Notes: generated by a model from the letters alone, not told the origin. DNA of 15,021 bases from Candidatus Woesearchaeota archaeon (GCA_018303225.1 JAGVYO010000019.1:1-15021), one strand, 5' to 3'; positions 6,947-13,812 are shown, numbered from the stretch's first letter. Program-made: numbers and translations.

Positions 6947-6953
6947 TCACCTA
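6947..6953 (-). promoter_or_regulatory. Shine-Dalgarno of uS8 embedded in the uS14 stop codon
   Basis: Minus-strand TAGGTGA: TAG is the uS14 stop and GGTGA is the Shine-Dalgarno site, 4 nt before the uS8 ATG. It fixes the start and suggests termination-coupled reinitiation. Confidence 0.8.
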
Positions 6954-7181
6954 GCTATACTTCTTAAATCCAAGATTGACAGCGGTTTCCCGGAAGCAAT
7001 GCCGGCAGAGATGCAGGCCGTATTTGCTGATATGGGCCCCGGTTCTTCCGCACCGGATGCAGTGGAAAAGATTGATGCCGCAGCTTCTTTTTTTCGGGGC
7101 GCTGTGCTTGATGAATTTCTCCAGCTTGGGCCTTCTGGCCTTCAGCTGCTTGAACACTTTCCGGTAATCGCTATACGTCAT
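6951..7181 (-). CDS. rps14: Small-subunit ribosomal protein uS14 (zinc-binding, N-terminally extended)
   Basis: 76 aa; most archaeal uS14 proteins are about 50-60 aa. uS14 lies in the 30S head and is a late assembly component. The C-terminal half is classical: C41-x2-C44 and C59-x2-C62 form the zinc ribbon, with CIRCGRTGAHISKYGLHLCR and the ending GFKKYS. The first ~32 residues (MTYSDYRKVFKQLKARRPKL and onward) form a basic, probably helical extension. The ATG at 7181 makes an ATGA overlap with uL5, which supports the long form. There is no later in-frame ATG, so a shorter protein would need a non-ATG start. Confidence 0.94.
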   Translation of the reverse strand: MTYSDYRKVFKQLKARRPKLEKFIKHSAPKKRSCGINLFHCIRCGRTGAHISKYGLHLCRHCFRETAVNLGFKKYS

Positions 7182-7690
7182 TCTTCATTCACCTTTGCAT
7201 GGAACCTCTCTTTCATGAAAGCGATGGCTTCTTCCTTGCGTATCTTGTGCCGTACCGGAAGCCGTTTTCGTTGGATCCCCCGGTGCTTTATCCGGAAGCC
7301 AGGCCGTTCCAGCGTGACGCATACTTCCAGGCCCATAATCCCTATGGAGGGATCGTAGGCGACGCCCGGGATGTCGATGTATTCATGGATTCCGAACGCG
7401 ACATTCCCTTCAGCGTCGAACTGGCGGTCGCTGAGCTTATGCTCCTTGGCTTCCAGCAGTTTCAGCAGGATCTGTTTTGCCTTCTCTTTGCGGAGCGTCA
7501 CTTTGCATCCGATGGCCAGCCCGGGACGCAGGCCCCATTCCGGTATCCTTTTTCTCGTGAATGTCTTGATAGGCTCTACGCCCGTGATGCTCTTAAGCAG
7601 GCTTACTCCCTTCTCGAGGCGCGGTACGTCTTTTCCCGCACCGATATTCAGGGTTATCTTCTCGATCCGGATGGTCCTCATGGGATTCAT
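7178..7690 (-). CDS. rpl5: Large-subunit ribosomal protein uL5
   Basis: 170 aa. uL5 binds 5S rRNA with uL18 and forms part of the central protuberance, contacting P-site tRNA and the 30S head. The N-terminus MNPMRTIRIEKITLNIGAGK is the archaeal form, followed by SITGVEPIKTFTRKRIPEWG (about 34-53) and RPGLAIGCKVTLRKEKA. DIPGVAYDPSIGIMGLEVCV and then LERPGFRIKHR complete the signature. The ATG at 7690 is 1 nt after the eS4 stop; an in-frame ATG three codons later would drop MNP. The stop overlaps the uS14 ATG (ATGA). Confidence 0.97.
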   Translation of the reverse strand: MNPMRTIRIEKITLNIGAGKDVPRLEKGVSLLKSITGVEPIKTFTRKRIPEWGLRPGLAIGCKVTLRKEKAKQILLKLLEAKEHKLSDRQFDAEGNVAFGIHEYIDIPGVAYDPSIGIMGLEVCVTLERPGFRIKHRGIQRKRLPVRHKIRKEEAIAFMKERFHAKVNEE

Positions 7691-7691
7691 T

Positions 7692-8384
7692 TTAGGCGCT
7701 CAATTTTATGGACGGTTTTTCTTTTCCGATCACAAAGGCGTATTCCTTCAGGGTCTCGTACACGTCCCCTTTCCTGCTTTTGTACCGGATCTTGTCCCCA
7801 TGGACGTCTTCTACCTTTCCCATGTCCCCAATATGCTTCCCTCCGATGAGGTAGATGAGCATATTCTTTCCGAGCGGGAGATGCTCTTTGACTTCCTGCT
7901 TCGGGACTTCGAGGACAAGCGTGTCTCCGACACGATGGGTGGTTTTGTCGACTTGAAGCGTTCTTCCGTCGATGAGATGGATCTGGTACCCTCCCTTGTA
8001 GCGGCTTTTTCCGGTGATCTTGCAGGGTTTCAGGCCGGATTCTTTCTTGTCGATGGGGATCGCGTGAAGGTGGCCTTTCTCATTGAAGAGGATGCGGAAT
8101 TCCTTCTGGATGTCCGGAAACGAAACCACGTCCATCAGCCCTGCCGGGAAGCGGATATCTTTCCTTCGCACCCCGTCGACCAGCACGTGCCGTTCCTGGA
8201 GGATTTTCCTTACCTCATAGGAGGTGTCGGCAAATTTCAGCAGGTCCCTCAGGACGATGTTGAGGGGCATGCCCATGGGTAGGGAATGGGGGCCGGGGTT
8301 CGGCCTGCTGATGAAGGTATGCAGTTTCCTCCCTATTTTCCAGGTCTTCGGCGAGGCGATTCGTTTGAGATGGTTTTTTGTCAT
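7692..8384 (-). CDS. rps4e: Small-subunit ribosomal protein eS4
   Basis: 230 aa, near the archaeal norm. eS4 is found only in archaea and eukaryotes and binds the 30S body. The N-terminal KNHLKRIASPKTWKIGRK is followed by an S4-like RNA-binding region including LRDLLKFADTSYEVRKILQE (about 45-64) and VLVDGVRRKDIRFPAGLMDV. The central eS4 domain contains YKGGYQIHLIDGRTLQVDKT, and a KOW-like segment IGGKHIGDMGKVEDVHGDKI lies near the C-terminus. Its presence between uL24 and uL5 is a firm archaeal marker. uL5 starts 1 nt after its stop. Confidence 0.97.
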   Translation of the reverse strand: MTKNHLKRIASPKTWKIGRKLHTFISRPNPGPHSLPMGMPLNIVLRDLLKFADTSYEVRKILQERHVLVDGVRRKDIRFPAGLMDVVSFPDIQKEFRILFNEKGHLHAIPIDKKESGLKPCKITGKSRYKGGYQIHLIDGRTLQVDKTTHRVGDTLVLEVPKQEVKEHLPLGKNMLIYLIGGKHIGDMGKVEDVHGDKIRYKSRKGDVYETLKEYAFVIGKEKPSIKLSA

Positions 8385-8788
8385 TTTGCTTTTGGCGGAT
8401 TTTTACGGTTTCCGCGTTCCAGGACGCCGGACCGTTTCTTGTCTTCGATGCTTAATTCGGTGATCATCAGGTTGGAAGGCTGAAAAGGCACGAACACCTT
8501 GTTCCCGTCTTTTCGGGAGATCTGGACGCCGGAAATATAGACGACGCCTCTCGAAAGAAAGATAGTGTCTATCTTTCCTGTCTGCTTTTTGTAATGCCCC
8601 CGCATCACTTTTACCTTGTCGCCCTTCCGGAGCCCGATGCTCCGTTTGCCGTATTTCTTGCGCAGCTCGGGCGAGAGGTGGGAGCGCATGAACCGCTGGC
8701 GTACGTGCAGCGGCGCCTGATAGCGGTATTTCCGTTGTTTCCGCGGCTGGATGCTCCGCTTCCATTGGGATGAAAATTTTGTTTTCAT
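8381..8788 (-). CDS. rpl24: Large-subunit ribosomal protein uL24
   Basis: 135 aa, archaeal/eukaryotic (L26-type) form. uL24 initiates large-subunit assembly by binding the 5' region of 23S rRNA and later lies near the exit tunnel. N-terminal RKQRKYRYQAPLHVRQRFM (about 16-34) is typical, and the KOW motif IGLRKGDKVKVMRGHYKKQT (about 51-70) is clear. A basic tail ends the protein. Start 1 nt after the uL14 stop; the end overlaps the eS4 start by 4 nt. Confidence 0.97.
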   Translation of the reverse strand: MKTKFSSQWKRSIQPRKQRKYRYQAPLHVRQRFMRSHLSPELRKKYGKRSIGLRKGDKVKVMRGHYKKQTGKIDTIFLSRGVVYISGVQISRKDGNKVFVPFQPSNLMITELSIEDKKRSGVLERGNRKNPPKAK

Positions 8789-8789
8789 G

Positions 8790-9191
8790 TTACACGACGA
8801 TATTGGCTATCTTTGCGATGCCCGGCCATCGGTCGCAGGCCTCTTTCGCGATGGGGCCTTTGAAGATGGTCCCTTTCGGGTTTCCTTTGTCGTCCTTCAC
8901 CACGACCGCCGAGTTGTCTTCGAATTTGATGCGGGTGCCGTCCGGTCTCCGGTACTCTTTCTTCTGGCGCACGATGATGGCCAGCACCACCTGTTTTCGC
9001 ATGTCCGGCTTTCCCCGTTTCACAGAGGCCATGACCAGGTCTCCGACGCCTGCCGCCGTTCTTCGGCCGCTGACGCTCTTCTGGCCCATCACGGTGAACA
9101 GGCGGAGGACCTTGGCCCCTGAATTGTCGCAGGTCTCTACTTCCGTCCCGGTGGGGAGCGCGCGGGAGATGGTGGCTTTTACCGCTTTCAT
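8790..9191 (-). CDS. rpl14: Large-subunit ribosomal protein uL14
   Basis: 133 aa, normal archaeal length. uL14 sits at the subunit interface, contacts the small subunit through an intersubunit bridge, and is part of the factor-binding neighbourhood. Family segments are ETCDNSGAKVLRLFTVMG (about 19-36), GDLVMASVKRGKPDMRKQV and RPDGTRIKFEDNSAVVVKDD. The terminal GTIFKGPIAKEACDRWPGIA matches archaeal/eukaryotic forms. The ATG overlaps the uS17 stop by 4 nt; uL24 follows after 1 nt. Confidence 0.98.
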   Translation of the reverse strand: MKAVKATISRALPTGTEVETCDNSGAKVLRLFTVMGQKSVSGRRTAAGVGDLVMASVKRGKPDMRKQVVLAIIVRQKKEYRRPDGTRIKFEDNSAVVVKDDKGNPKGTIFKGPIAKEACDRWPGIAKIANIVV

Positions 9192-9619
9192 TTCCGTTTG
9201 CCCTCGTCAGGAGACTCCTCTTCCTTCAGTTCTTTTTTCGGGCTCTTTACCTTGGCTTCTTCGCGCGCTTCAAGCTTCTCTTCAAAGCCCCTTTCTTTTC
9301 CAAGATTCTCAATGACCACGAAATGCTTGGTCTTGCTCAGCGGGCGGCATTCGCTGATCCGCACATGGTCCCCTTCCCGGGCGTCGAGGCATTCCGGATT
9401 ATGCGCCTTGATGCGCGTCCTCCGTTTTTCATAACCTTCGTATTTTGGGAGGTAATGCTTCCTATCCCACTCTACATTGACCGTCCGGGTCATCCGTGCC
9501 GATATGACCGTGCCTTCAAAGACGCGCCCGTGGCATTTCAGCTGCCCGTGGAACGGGCAGTTTGCGTCATTGCATTTCTTCTTGGGCGGTGTCACGCCGA
9601 TTCCTGTGTTTTCGCTCAT
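9188..9619 (-). CDS. rps17: Small-subunit ribosomal protein uS17
   Basis: 143 aa, longer than the roughly 110 aa of many archaeal forms. uS17 is a primary 16S rRNA-binding OB-fold protein of the 30S body. The N-terminal IGVTPPKKKCNDANCPFHG (about 7-25) is the archaeal/eukaryotic signature, followed by GRVFEGTVISARMTRTVNVE (about 31-50) and the RTRIKAHNPECLDAREGDHV core. Residues from about 108 on are an EK-rich tail (from KERGFEEKLEAREEAKVKSP) not expected in the fold. Four nucleotides separate it from the RNase P gene, and its stop overlaps the uL14 ATG. Confidence 0.97.
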   Translation of the reverse strand: MSENTGIGVTPPKKKCNDANCPFHGQLKCHGRVFEGTVISARMTRTVNVEWDRKHYLPKYEGYEKRRTRIKAHNPECLDAREGDHVRISECRPLSKTKHFVVIENLGKERGFEEKLEAREEAKVKSPKKELKEEESPDEGKRK

Positions 9620-9623
9620 TTTG

Positions 9624-9890
9624 TCAGACCTTGATTTTCATCTTGATGCGTTCTTCCGGCCGGGCACAGACGGTGCTTCCTTCCACCGTGACGTCCGGCA
9701 GGGCATCGAACACAAAACAATGATCCCGTTTGCTTACTTTCTGCACCCCTTTTTCCGTCTTGATCCAAAGCATGTATTTGCTCTCATCGATAATCGTGCC
9801 TTTTATCTTGGTTCCGCCGACCGCGGCCTTCATTCCGATCCATTCGCCGCGAAGCAGCCCCTCGTGCCTTTTGTCCATCTTATCTGACAT
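9624..9890 (-). CDS. rnp1: Ribonuclease P protein component 1 (Rpp29/Pop4 family)
   Basis: 88 aa from the ATG at 9890. Archaeal RNase P protein component 1 (homologue of eukaryotic Rpp29/Pop4) partners the catalytic RNA in trimming tRNA 5' leaders. The Sm-like barrel is recognisable in EWIGMKAAVGGTKIKGTIID followed by ESKYMLWIKTEKGVQKVSK and the closing GSTVCARPEERIKMKIK. Identification rests on this pattern and on the conserved position between aIF1 and uS17. Start is uncertain: a TTG at 9893 or an ATG at 9878 (1 nt after the aIF1 stop) are alternatives, and none has a strong Shine-Dalgarno. Confidence 0.9.
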   Translation of the reverse strand: MSDKMDKRHEGLLRGEWIGMKAAVGGTKIKGTIIDESKYMLWIKTEKGVQKVSKRDHCFVFDALPDVTVEGSTVCARPEERIKMKIKV

Positions 9891-10188
9891 CAATCGTCTC
9901 TGGCCCGAACCCCAGTTCCACCAATTGCTGTTTTACTTTCTGTTTGTGGTCCCCTTGCAGTTCGATCCTTCCGTCTTTCACCGTGCCGCCGCATGCAAAC
10001 TTGTTCTTCAGCTTCTTGGTAAGGTCCTTGATGTCGATCTCCTTGTCGTTGATGCCTACCACAACCGTGTAGATGCGGTTGAATTTCTTCTTGTCTAGAT
10101 ACACCTTGATGCGCTGGCTTTCCTTCGCAATGCTCTCACAAACACACAGCTCTTTGGGTAACCCGCAGGTTGTGCATATTTCACTCAT
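9880..10188 (-). CDS. Translation initiation factor aIF1 (SUI1 family)
   Basis: 102 aa. aIF1/eIF1 binds the small subunit near the P site and controls fidelity of start-codon selection. The SUI1 core includes RIYTVVVGIND (about 38-48) and the basic KNKFACGGTVKDGRIELQGD (about 61-80), followed by VKQQLVELGFGPETIDV. The N-terminus carries CTTCGLPKELCVC (residues 5-17), a cysteine cluster common in archaeal members that may bind zinc. Position between uL29 and the RNase P gene is the classical archaeal arrangement. The start overlaps the uL29 stop (ATGA). Confidence 0.96.
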   Translation of the reverse strand: MSEICTTCGLPKELCVCESIAKESQRIKVYLDKKKFNRIYTVVVGINDKEIDIKDLTKKLKNKFACGGTVKDGRIELQGDHKQKVKQQLVELGFGPETIDVR

Positions 10189-10382
10189 TGCTTTTTCTCC
10201 TTGTTTTGCAAAACCGTCTCAATGCGCGCAACGGTTTTCTTTATATCCTTGATCTGGCCGGGACTTTTCGGAGTGGTGCCGGTCGCTACCTGGGCGTTAA
10301 GCTTGATGAGCTCTTTCCGCAGCTCGTCTTTCTTTTTCCTCAGGTCCTCCTCACTGTTCTGGCGCAGTTCCTTGATCTTCAC
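10185..10382 (-). CDS. rpl29: Large-subunit ribosomal protein uL29
   Basis: 65 aa, the usual size for this two-helix protein at the tunnel exit beside uL23. It starts with GTG: the N-terminus MKIKELRQNSEEDLRKK matches the family, and a perfect GGAGG (10393-10389) lies 6 nt upstream inside the uS3 tail. This confirms that the 32-nt overlap with uS3 is real rather than a misplaced start. The segment ELIKLNAQVATGTTPKSPGQ and then IKDIKKTVARIETVL completes the helical hairpin. Its end overlaps the aIF1 start in an ATGA junction. Confidence 0.96.
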   Translation of the reverse strand: MKIKELRQNSEEDLRKKKDELRKELIKLNAQVATGTTPKSPGQIKDIKKTVARIETVLQNKEKKQ

Positions 10383-11100
10383 GGCCTTCCTCCTTCTCCA
10401 TCGGCTCTTCTTTTATCTCCTTTTTCTTCTCGGATTTCTTTCCTTTTGGCTCTTTTTTATCCTCAGGAATTTCCTTCTTCTTCTCTTCTGCGACGGTTTC
10501 CTTCTCTTCGCGCAGGGCAATGCTGTCGGGAAGCTTGATGTCGGGCGGCATGATCGATACTTTCACGCCGATGGTGCCGCTTTTTAGCTGGGCGGCGCCC
10601 ATAGCCCGCCGGACGCCCGTCAGCGCGATGTCGCCGCATTTTTTCAGGTAACCGGAATAAAACCGCCATGATTTTGCGCGTGCGCTCGGCACCTTTCCGC
10701 TGATGATGATTTCGATGCCCAAGGCGCCCGCATTTATGACCTCGCTCATCATCTTATGGCCGATGCCCTTGAAACGCTGCGTGCCGAAGCGCTCTAAGGA
10801 ATCAACGATGCGCTCCACCACCATCGTGGCGTCGAGCATCGGGTTTTCCACTTCGCTGATCTCGATCTGCGGGTTCTCTAAATTGAATTTCTTTTTCAGG
10901 GTCTTTGTCAACTGCTTGATGTTCTCCCCTTTCCGGCCAACGATCAGGCCGGGCCTCGACGCGTAGATGGTGATTTTCTCGCCGACCGGCGTCTTTTGCA
11001 TCTTGGTCATGCTATGGCCCACGCTTTTGAGGTTCTGCTGGATGAACTCCTGGATCTGGAATTCCTTGATGCGCTGCGCGACAAATTTTCGTTCGATCAT
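10351..11100 (-). CDS. rps3: Small-subunit ribosomal protein uS3
   Basis: 249 aa. uS3 is in the 30S head at the mRNA entry site, where it helps unwind mRNA. The N-terminus MIERKFVAQRIKEFQIQEFI is archaeal-like. The KH type-2 RNA-binding loop GLIVGRKGENIKQL is at about 51-64, and the C-terminal domain contains GKVPSARAKSWRFYSGYLKK (about 125-144) and TGVRRAMGAAQLKSGTIGVKV. Residues from about 197 to 249 are a highly charged KE-rich tail without visible fold. The tail's coding sequence overlaps the uL29 start by 32 nt. The ATG overlaps the uL22 stop (ATGA). Confidence 0.97.
   Translation of the reverse strand: MIERKFVAQRIKEFQIQEFIQQNLKSVGHSMTKMQKTPVGEKITIYASRPGLIVGRKGENIKQLTKTLKKKFNLENPQIEISEVENPMLDATMVVERIVDSLERFGTQRFKGIGHKMMSEVINAGALGIEIIISGKVPSARAKSWRFYSGYLKKCGDIALTGVRRAMGAAQLKSGTIGVKVSIMPPDIKLPDSIALREEKETVAEEKKKEIPEDKKEPKGKKSEKKKEIKEEPMEKEEGREDQGTAPEQ
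10389..10393 (-). promoter_or_regulatory. Shine-Dalgarno site fixing the uL29 GTG start
   Basis: GGAGG read on the minus strand, 6 nt before the GTG at 10382 and lying inside the uS3 coding sequence. It decides the non-ATG start of uL29. Confidence 0.85.
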
Positions 11101-11612
11101 TTTTTGCTTTCTTTCTTCTCCACGTTTGGTTTATGGTCTTTTCCCGGGGCCCCGCTCTTTTCGGGCTTCTTCTCGCTTTTTTTCTCCTCTACCACGATCT
11201 CCACGTGCGTGCGTTTCATCTTGGTGCGGCGCTGCCGTCCGAAATGCCACGGGCGCGAAGCCCTGTTGGGGCTGATATGGCTTATGACGAGGTCAGCCGT
11301 GCTGAGGCCCTTGAACTGTGCGTTGGCTTCCACGGAATTTAGCAGCCGGATAAGCATGGCCGCGGTCTTTTTTGGATATCTCCCGGGCCCTATGCCTCTT
11401 TTATGGCCCAGGTCCATTTTGGAACGCCGGTAGGGGACGGCCTGCGTCCCTTCCACCACCCGCTCCAAATAGCGTTTGGCCTTTTCCAGCCTCATATTCC
11501 GGAGCACGTTGCAGACCTCGACGGCTTTTTTTATGGAAATGGGCAACGCAGAGCCGATGGCCCTTGCCGCATGCTCCTTGCTGTAGTTCTGGAACGAATA
11601 TTTCTGCGCCAT
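11097..11612 (-). CDS. rpl22: Large-subunit ribosomal protein uL22
   Basis: 171 aa. uL22 lines the exit tunnel opposite uL4 and touches all 23S rRNA domains. The N-terminus MAQKYSFQNYSKEHAARAIG has the archaeal/eukaryotic pattern. The loop YRRSKMDLGHKRGIGPGRYP (about 61-80) and the final strand THVEIVVEE (about 135-143) mark the family. About residues 144-171 form a lysine/glutamate-rich tail (KKSEKKPEKSGAPGKDHK and onward) outside the folded domain; such tails vary between archaea. Zero-gap junction with uS19 and an ATGA overlap with uS3 indicate coupled translation. Confidence 0.97.
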   Translation of the reverse strand: MAQKYSFQNYSKEHAARAIGSALPISIKKAVEVCNVLRNMRLEKAKRYLERVVEGTQAVPYRRSKMDLGHKRGIGPGRYPKKTAAMLIRLLNSVEANAQFKGLSTADLVISHISPNRASRPWHFGRQRRTKMKRTHVEIVVEEKKSEKKPEKSGAPGKDHKPNVEKKESKK

Positions 11613-11990
11613 TTATCTCACCGAGAGGCTGGCGCTGGAACGTGTAGCGCCGATTCCGGGCGCGCTGTGCGACACCTTTCTGCGGGTCAGCACAAATTCT
11701 CCCAGGCAATGCCCCAGCATCTCCTCTGTTATCGAAACGATGACAAACGACTTCCCGTCATGGACTTTGATGATCTTTCCGACCATCTCGGGGAGGATGG
11801 CCATGTCCCTGCAATGCGTCTCTACATTTTGTTTGGTCTTGAGCTTTTTCAGCAGCAGTTTCTGGGCATCCGTGAAGCCGCGCTTCAGGCTTCTCCGTTG
11901 GCGTGCGGGCACAAACTCGGCAAACTCGCGGACGCTCATCTGCTTCAGTTCCTCGATGGTTTTACCGCGATAGGTGAATTTTTTAGCCAT
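11613..11990 (-). CDS. rps19: Small-subunit ribosomal protein uS19
   Basis: 125 aa, within the archaeal range and longer than bacterial S19 because of an N-terminal helical part (MAKKFTYRGKTIEELKQMS). uS19 sits in the 30S head, contacts uS13 and lies near A-site tRNA. The C-terminal signature GHCLGEFVLTRRKVSHSAPG (about 93-112) followed by IGATRSSASL is diagnostic. The ATG at 11990 follows uL2 with a 9-nt gap; GTGA lies upstream. The next gene, uL22, starts immediately after the stop with no gap. Confidence 0.98.
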   Translation of the reverse strand: MAKKFTYRGKTIEELKQMSVREFAEFVPARQRRSLKRGFTDAQKLLLKKLKTKQNVETHCRDMAILPEMVGKIIKVHDGKSFVIVSITEEMLGHCLGEFVLTRRKVSHSAPGIGATRSSASLSVR

Positions 11991-11999
11991 TTTGCAGGT

Positions 12000-12710
12000 T
12001 CACTTCCGGCCCGTGCGTCTCGGGGCGATCTTGCCCACTTTTCTTCCCGGCGGCGCATTGCGCGGCGCTTGGGTAGGCCTTCCTTTGGTATGCGAGCCTT
12101 TTCCGCCGAAGGGATGGTTCACGGCATTCATAGATGTTCCGCTTACGCTCGGCCAAAATTTGTTGGTGGCCCTTGCCCTATGGTAGCGTTTTCCCGCCTT
12201 CAGGAACGGCTTTTCAGGCCGTCCGCTTCCGGCAACCGTTCCGATGACGGCCCGGCACTCTGCCCTGAAAACGTGGTTCTTGTTGGAAGGCAGCAGGACC
12301 ACCACTTTGTCCTTGAGCTTTGCCACAATCTTGGCGGATGAGCCCGAGGCACGGGCATATTTACCGCCATCTCCTGGATGGCTCTCGATGTTGTAGATGC
12401 CAACGCCTTCCGGGATGCTCTTTAAAGGAAGGATATTGCCTATTTTTATATCGATATCCGGGCCGGCGCGCAGCTCGTCCCCTACACGGATGCCTTCCGG
12501 GGCCGGCAACAAAATCTCTTCGGCATTTTCATAGCGTACCCTTATCAGTGGACCGGTATGGCCTTGTGATTTTATGATGTCCAATATCTTTCCTTTCAAC
12601 TCAGCTTCGCTTAACGAAGGATGTTTGGCCTCTCCGGCATATCGGAAACTGGGAGCCCGAAACGTAGGGGATCCTTTTCCGCGCCGCTGTTGAATTAGGC
12701 TTTTTCCCAT
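12000..12710 (-). CDS. rpl2: Large-subunit ribosomal protein uL2
   Basis: 236 aa, the normal archaeal length, starting MGKSLIQQRRGKGSPTF, which is the family N-terminus. The start at 12710 is supported by AAGGTGG directly upstream between the uL23 stop and the ATG. uL2 is essential for subunit association and peptidyl transfer. The signature SVSGTSMNAVNHPFGG (about 188-203) holds the conserved His199, equivalent to the functionally important histidine near the peptidyl-transferase centre. The GDGGKYARASGSSA stretch (about 113-126) is also typical. The reading frame stays open 34 codons further upstream into uL23, but that part is not uL2-like and is excluded. Confidence 0.98.
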   Translation of the reverse strand: MGKSLIQQRRGKGSPTFRAPSFRYAGEAKHPSLSEAELKGKILDIIKSQGHTGPLIRVRYENAEEILLPAPEGIRVGDELRAGPDIDIKIGNILPLKSIPEGVGIYNIESHPGDGGKYARASGSSAKIVAKLKDKVVVLLPSNKNHVFRAECRAVIGTVAGSGRPEKPFLKAGKRYHRARATNKFWPSVSGTSMNAVNHPFGGKGSHTKGRPTQAPRNAPPGRKVGKIAPRRTGRK

Positions 12711-12720
12711 AGTCCACCTT

Positions 12721-13005
12721 TTACATGAGTCCCATCTGCGTCGCAATGTCGATCGCAGGGGTTTCGCTGGAAAATTTGATGTAGGCTTTCTTCGTGCCCC
12801 GGGTTGAGACAAAGGTGTTCACGCGTTCCACCTTTACATTAAACACCTTCTCGACCGCCTTCCTGATGTCTTCTTCGTTAGCTTTGATGTCCACGACAAA
12901 TACCAATGTGTTTTCAGATTCCATCAGGCGGATGGACTTCTCAGTGGAGGAGGGATGCTTAATCACATCGTACGGATCCATTGGTTTCTTTGATGCCATG
13001 GTCAT
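12721..13005 (-). CDS. rpl23: Large-subunit ribosomal protein uL23
   Basis: 94 aa from the chosen ATG at 13005, which forms an ATGA overlap with the uL4 stop; AAGGAG lies about 14 nt upstream. Another ATG two codons later (12999) is equally possible, while extension upstream to 13056 runs through uL4 and lacks homologous sequence. uL23 sits at the polypeptide exit and is the docking site for SRP and the translocon. Recognisable segments are YDVIKHPSSTEKSIRLME near the N-terminus, VFVVDIKANEEDIRKAVEKV in the middle, and the terminal KKAYIKF strand. Standard order after uL4; the stop is 10 nt before uL2. Confidence 0.96.
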   Translation of the reverse strand: MTMASKKPMDPYDVIKHPSSTEKSIRLMESENTLVFVVDIKANEEDIRKAVEKVFNVKVERVNTFVSTRGTKKAYIKFSSETPAIDIATQMGLM

Positions 13006-13811
13006 TTCAAAAATAATTTCTCCTTTTCGAGCTTGTTTATGGCTGCTTCGGTCCACAGGGTCAGCCGCCCCGGCAGCGCTCCCGGCGCCAGCTGTTCCGC
13101 GTTGAGGCGGTCCACAGCGACGACCAGCACGCCCGGCAGGTTCCGGGCTGCTTTGCGGATCTTTTCCGGATTTTCCACAACGATCAGCGGGCCGTTTCTC
13201 TTCACATATTTCCGGCCGCGCATCTTCCCCTTTCCGCTGCGCACGCTTTTCACCGAGGCCCGCTCGAGCTCTCTTTCGAAACCGAGCTTCTCCAGGACAT
13301 CGCGGACATTCTTCGTCTTGTCCATATTCTCGATCTTGGACTCGATGATGAACGGGAAATTCTCAGGCAGGCGATGGCCCCGCGCTGCCACAATCTCTTT
13401 GGACACGCTGGCTGCGATCGCGCTTCGCAGCGCTTTTCGGCTCTCCTTCCGGTTGATTTTCTGCACCCATATTTTGGACGCTTTGGGCGGATGGGCCTTC
13501 CGTCCGCCGACGGTCTGGGGGGCAAAGGCACCGGCCCAGTTCATCCGTGTTCCGCGGTGGGACATGATTTTTCTCGGCGTCCGTGACTGGCCGATTCCGT
13601 ACGTAGTATTGTAATCCCGCCTTCTCTTTGACATCAGTGCCGAGGCCCTCTTTCCGGCTACCGGGCTTGTCCCGTACGGCTGTCTCCGCAGGTTCTGCAG
13701 GGCCAATACGGCTCTTCGGATGATGTCCGGGCGGAACGCTTCCTCAAACTGGGGAGGCAGTTTCCTGCTGCCCAGCGGTTTCTGTTCCACACTCATGATA
13801 GCGAGGTTCAT
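13002..13811 (-). CDS. rpl4: Large-subunit ribosomal protein uL4
   Basis: 269 aa, a little longer than the usual archaeal protein. uL4 binds 23S rRNA near the exit tunnel, where its extended loop helps form the constriction with uL22. The archaeal loop signature runs from YGIGQSRTPRKIMSHRG (about 71-87) through GAFAPQTVGGRKAHPPK (about 94-110). The C-terminal half carries the globular fold (VVENPEKIRKAARNLPG, LNAEQLAPGALPGRLTLW). The ATG at 13811 is 1 nt after the uL3 stop. A second in-frame ATG five codons later (13796) is an alternative that would remove MNLAI. The end overlaps the uL23 ATG in an ATGA junction, a sign of coupled translation. Confidence 0.97.
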   Translation of the reverse strand: MNLAIMSVEQKPLGSRKLPPQFEEAFRPDIIRRAVLALQNLRRQPYGTSPVAGKRASALMSKRRRDYNTTYGIGQSRTPRKIMSHRGTRMNWAGAFAPQTVGGRKAHPPKASKIWVQKINRKESRKALRSAIAASVSKEIVAARGHRLPENFPFIIESKIENMDKTKNVRDVLEKLGFERELERASVKSVRSGKGKMRGRKYVKRNGPLIVVENPEKIRKAARNLPGVLVVAVDRLNAEQLAPGALPGRLTLWTEAAINKLEKEKLFLK

Positions 13812-13812
13812 T

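Noticed and set aside
7371..8282. Plus-strand open frame of 303 codons opposite uL5 and eS4.
   Set aside because: Shadow of the two real genes; no conserved motif or start context.
10230..10250. TATA-like sequence (GATATAAAG on the minus strand) inside uL29.
   Set aside because: It lies in conserved coding sequence with no purine-rich BRE clearly in place; an internal promoter cannot be supported.
11403..12341. Plus-strand open frame of 312 codons opposite uL22, uS19 and uL2.
   Set aside because: It runs antisense across three conserved genes and their junctions, with no protein-like signature.
12711..12812. N-terminal extension of uL2 into uL23.
   Set aside because: The extra 34 codons are not uL2-like, while MGKSLIQQRRGKGSPTF matches the family and has AAGGTGG just upstream.
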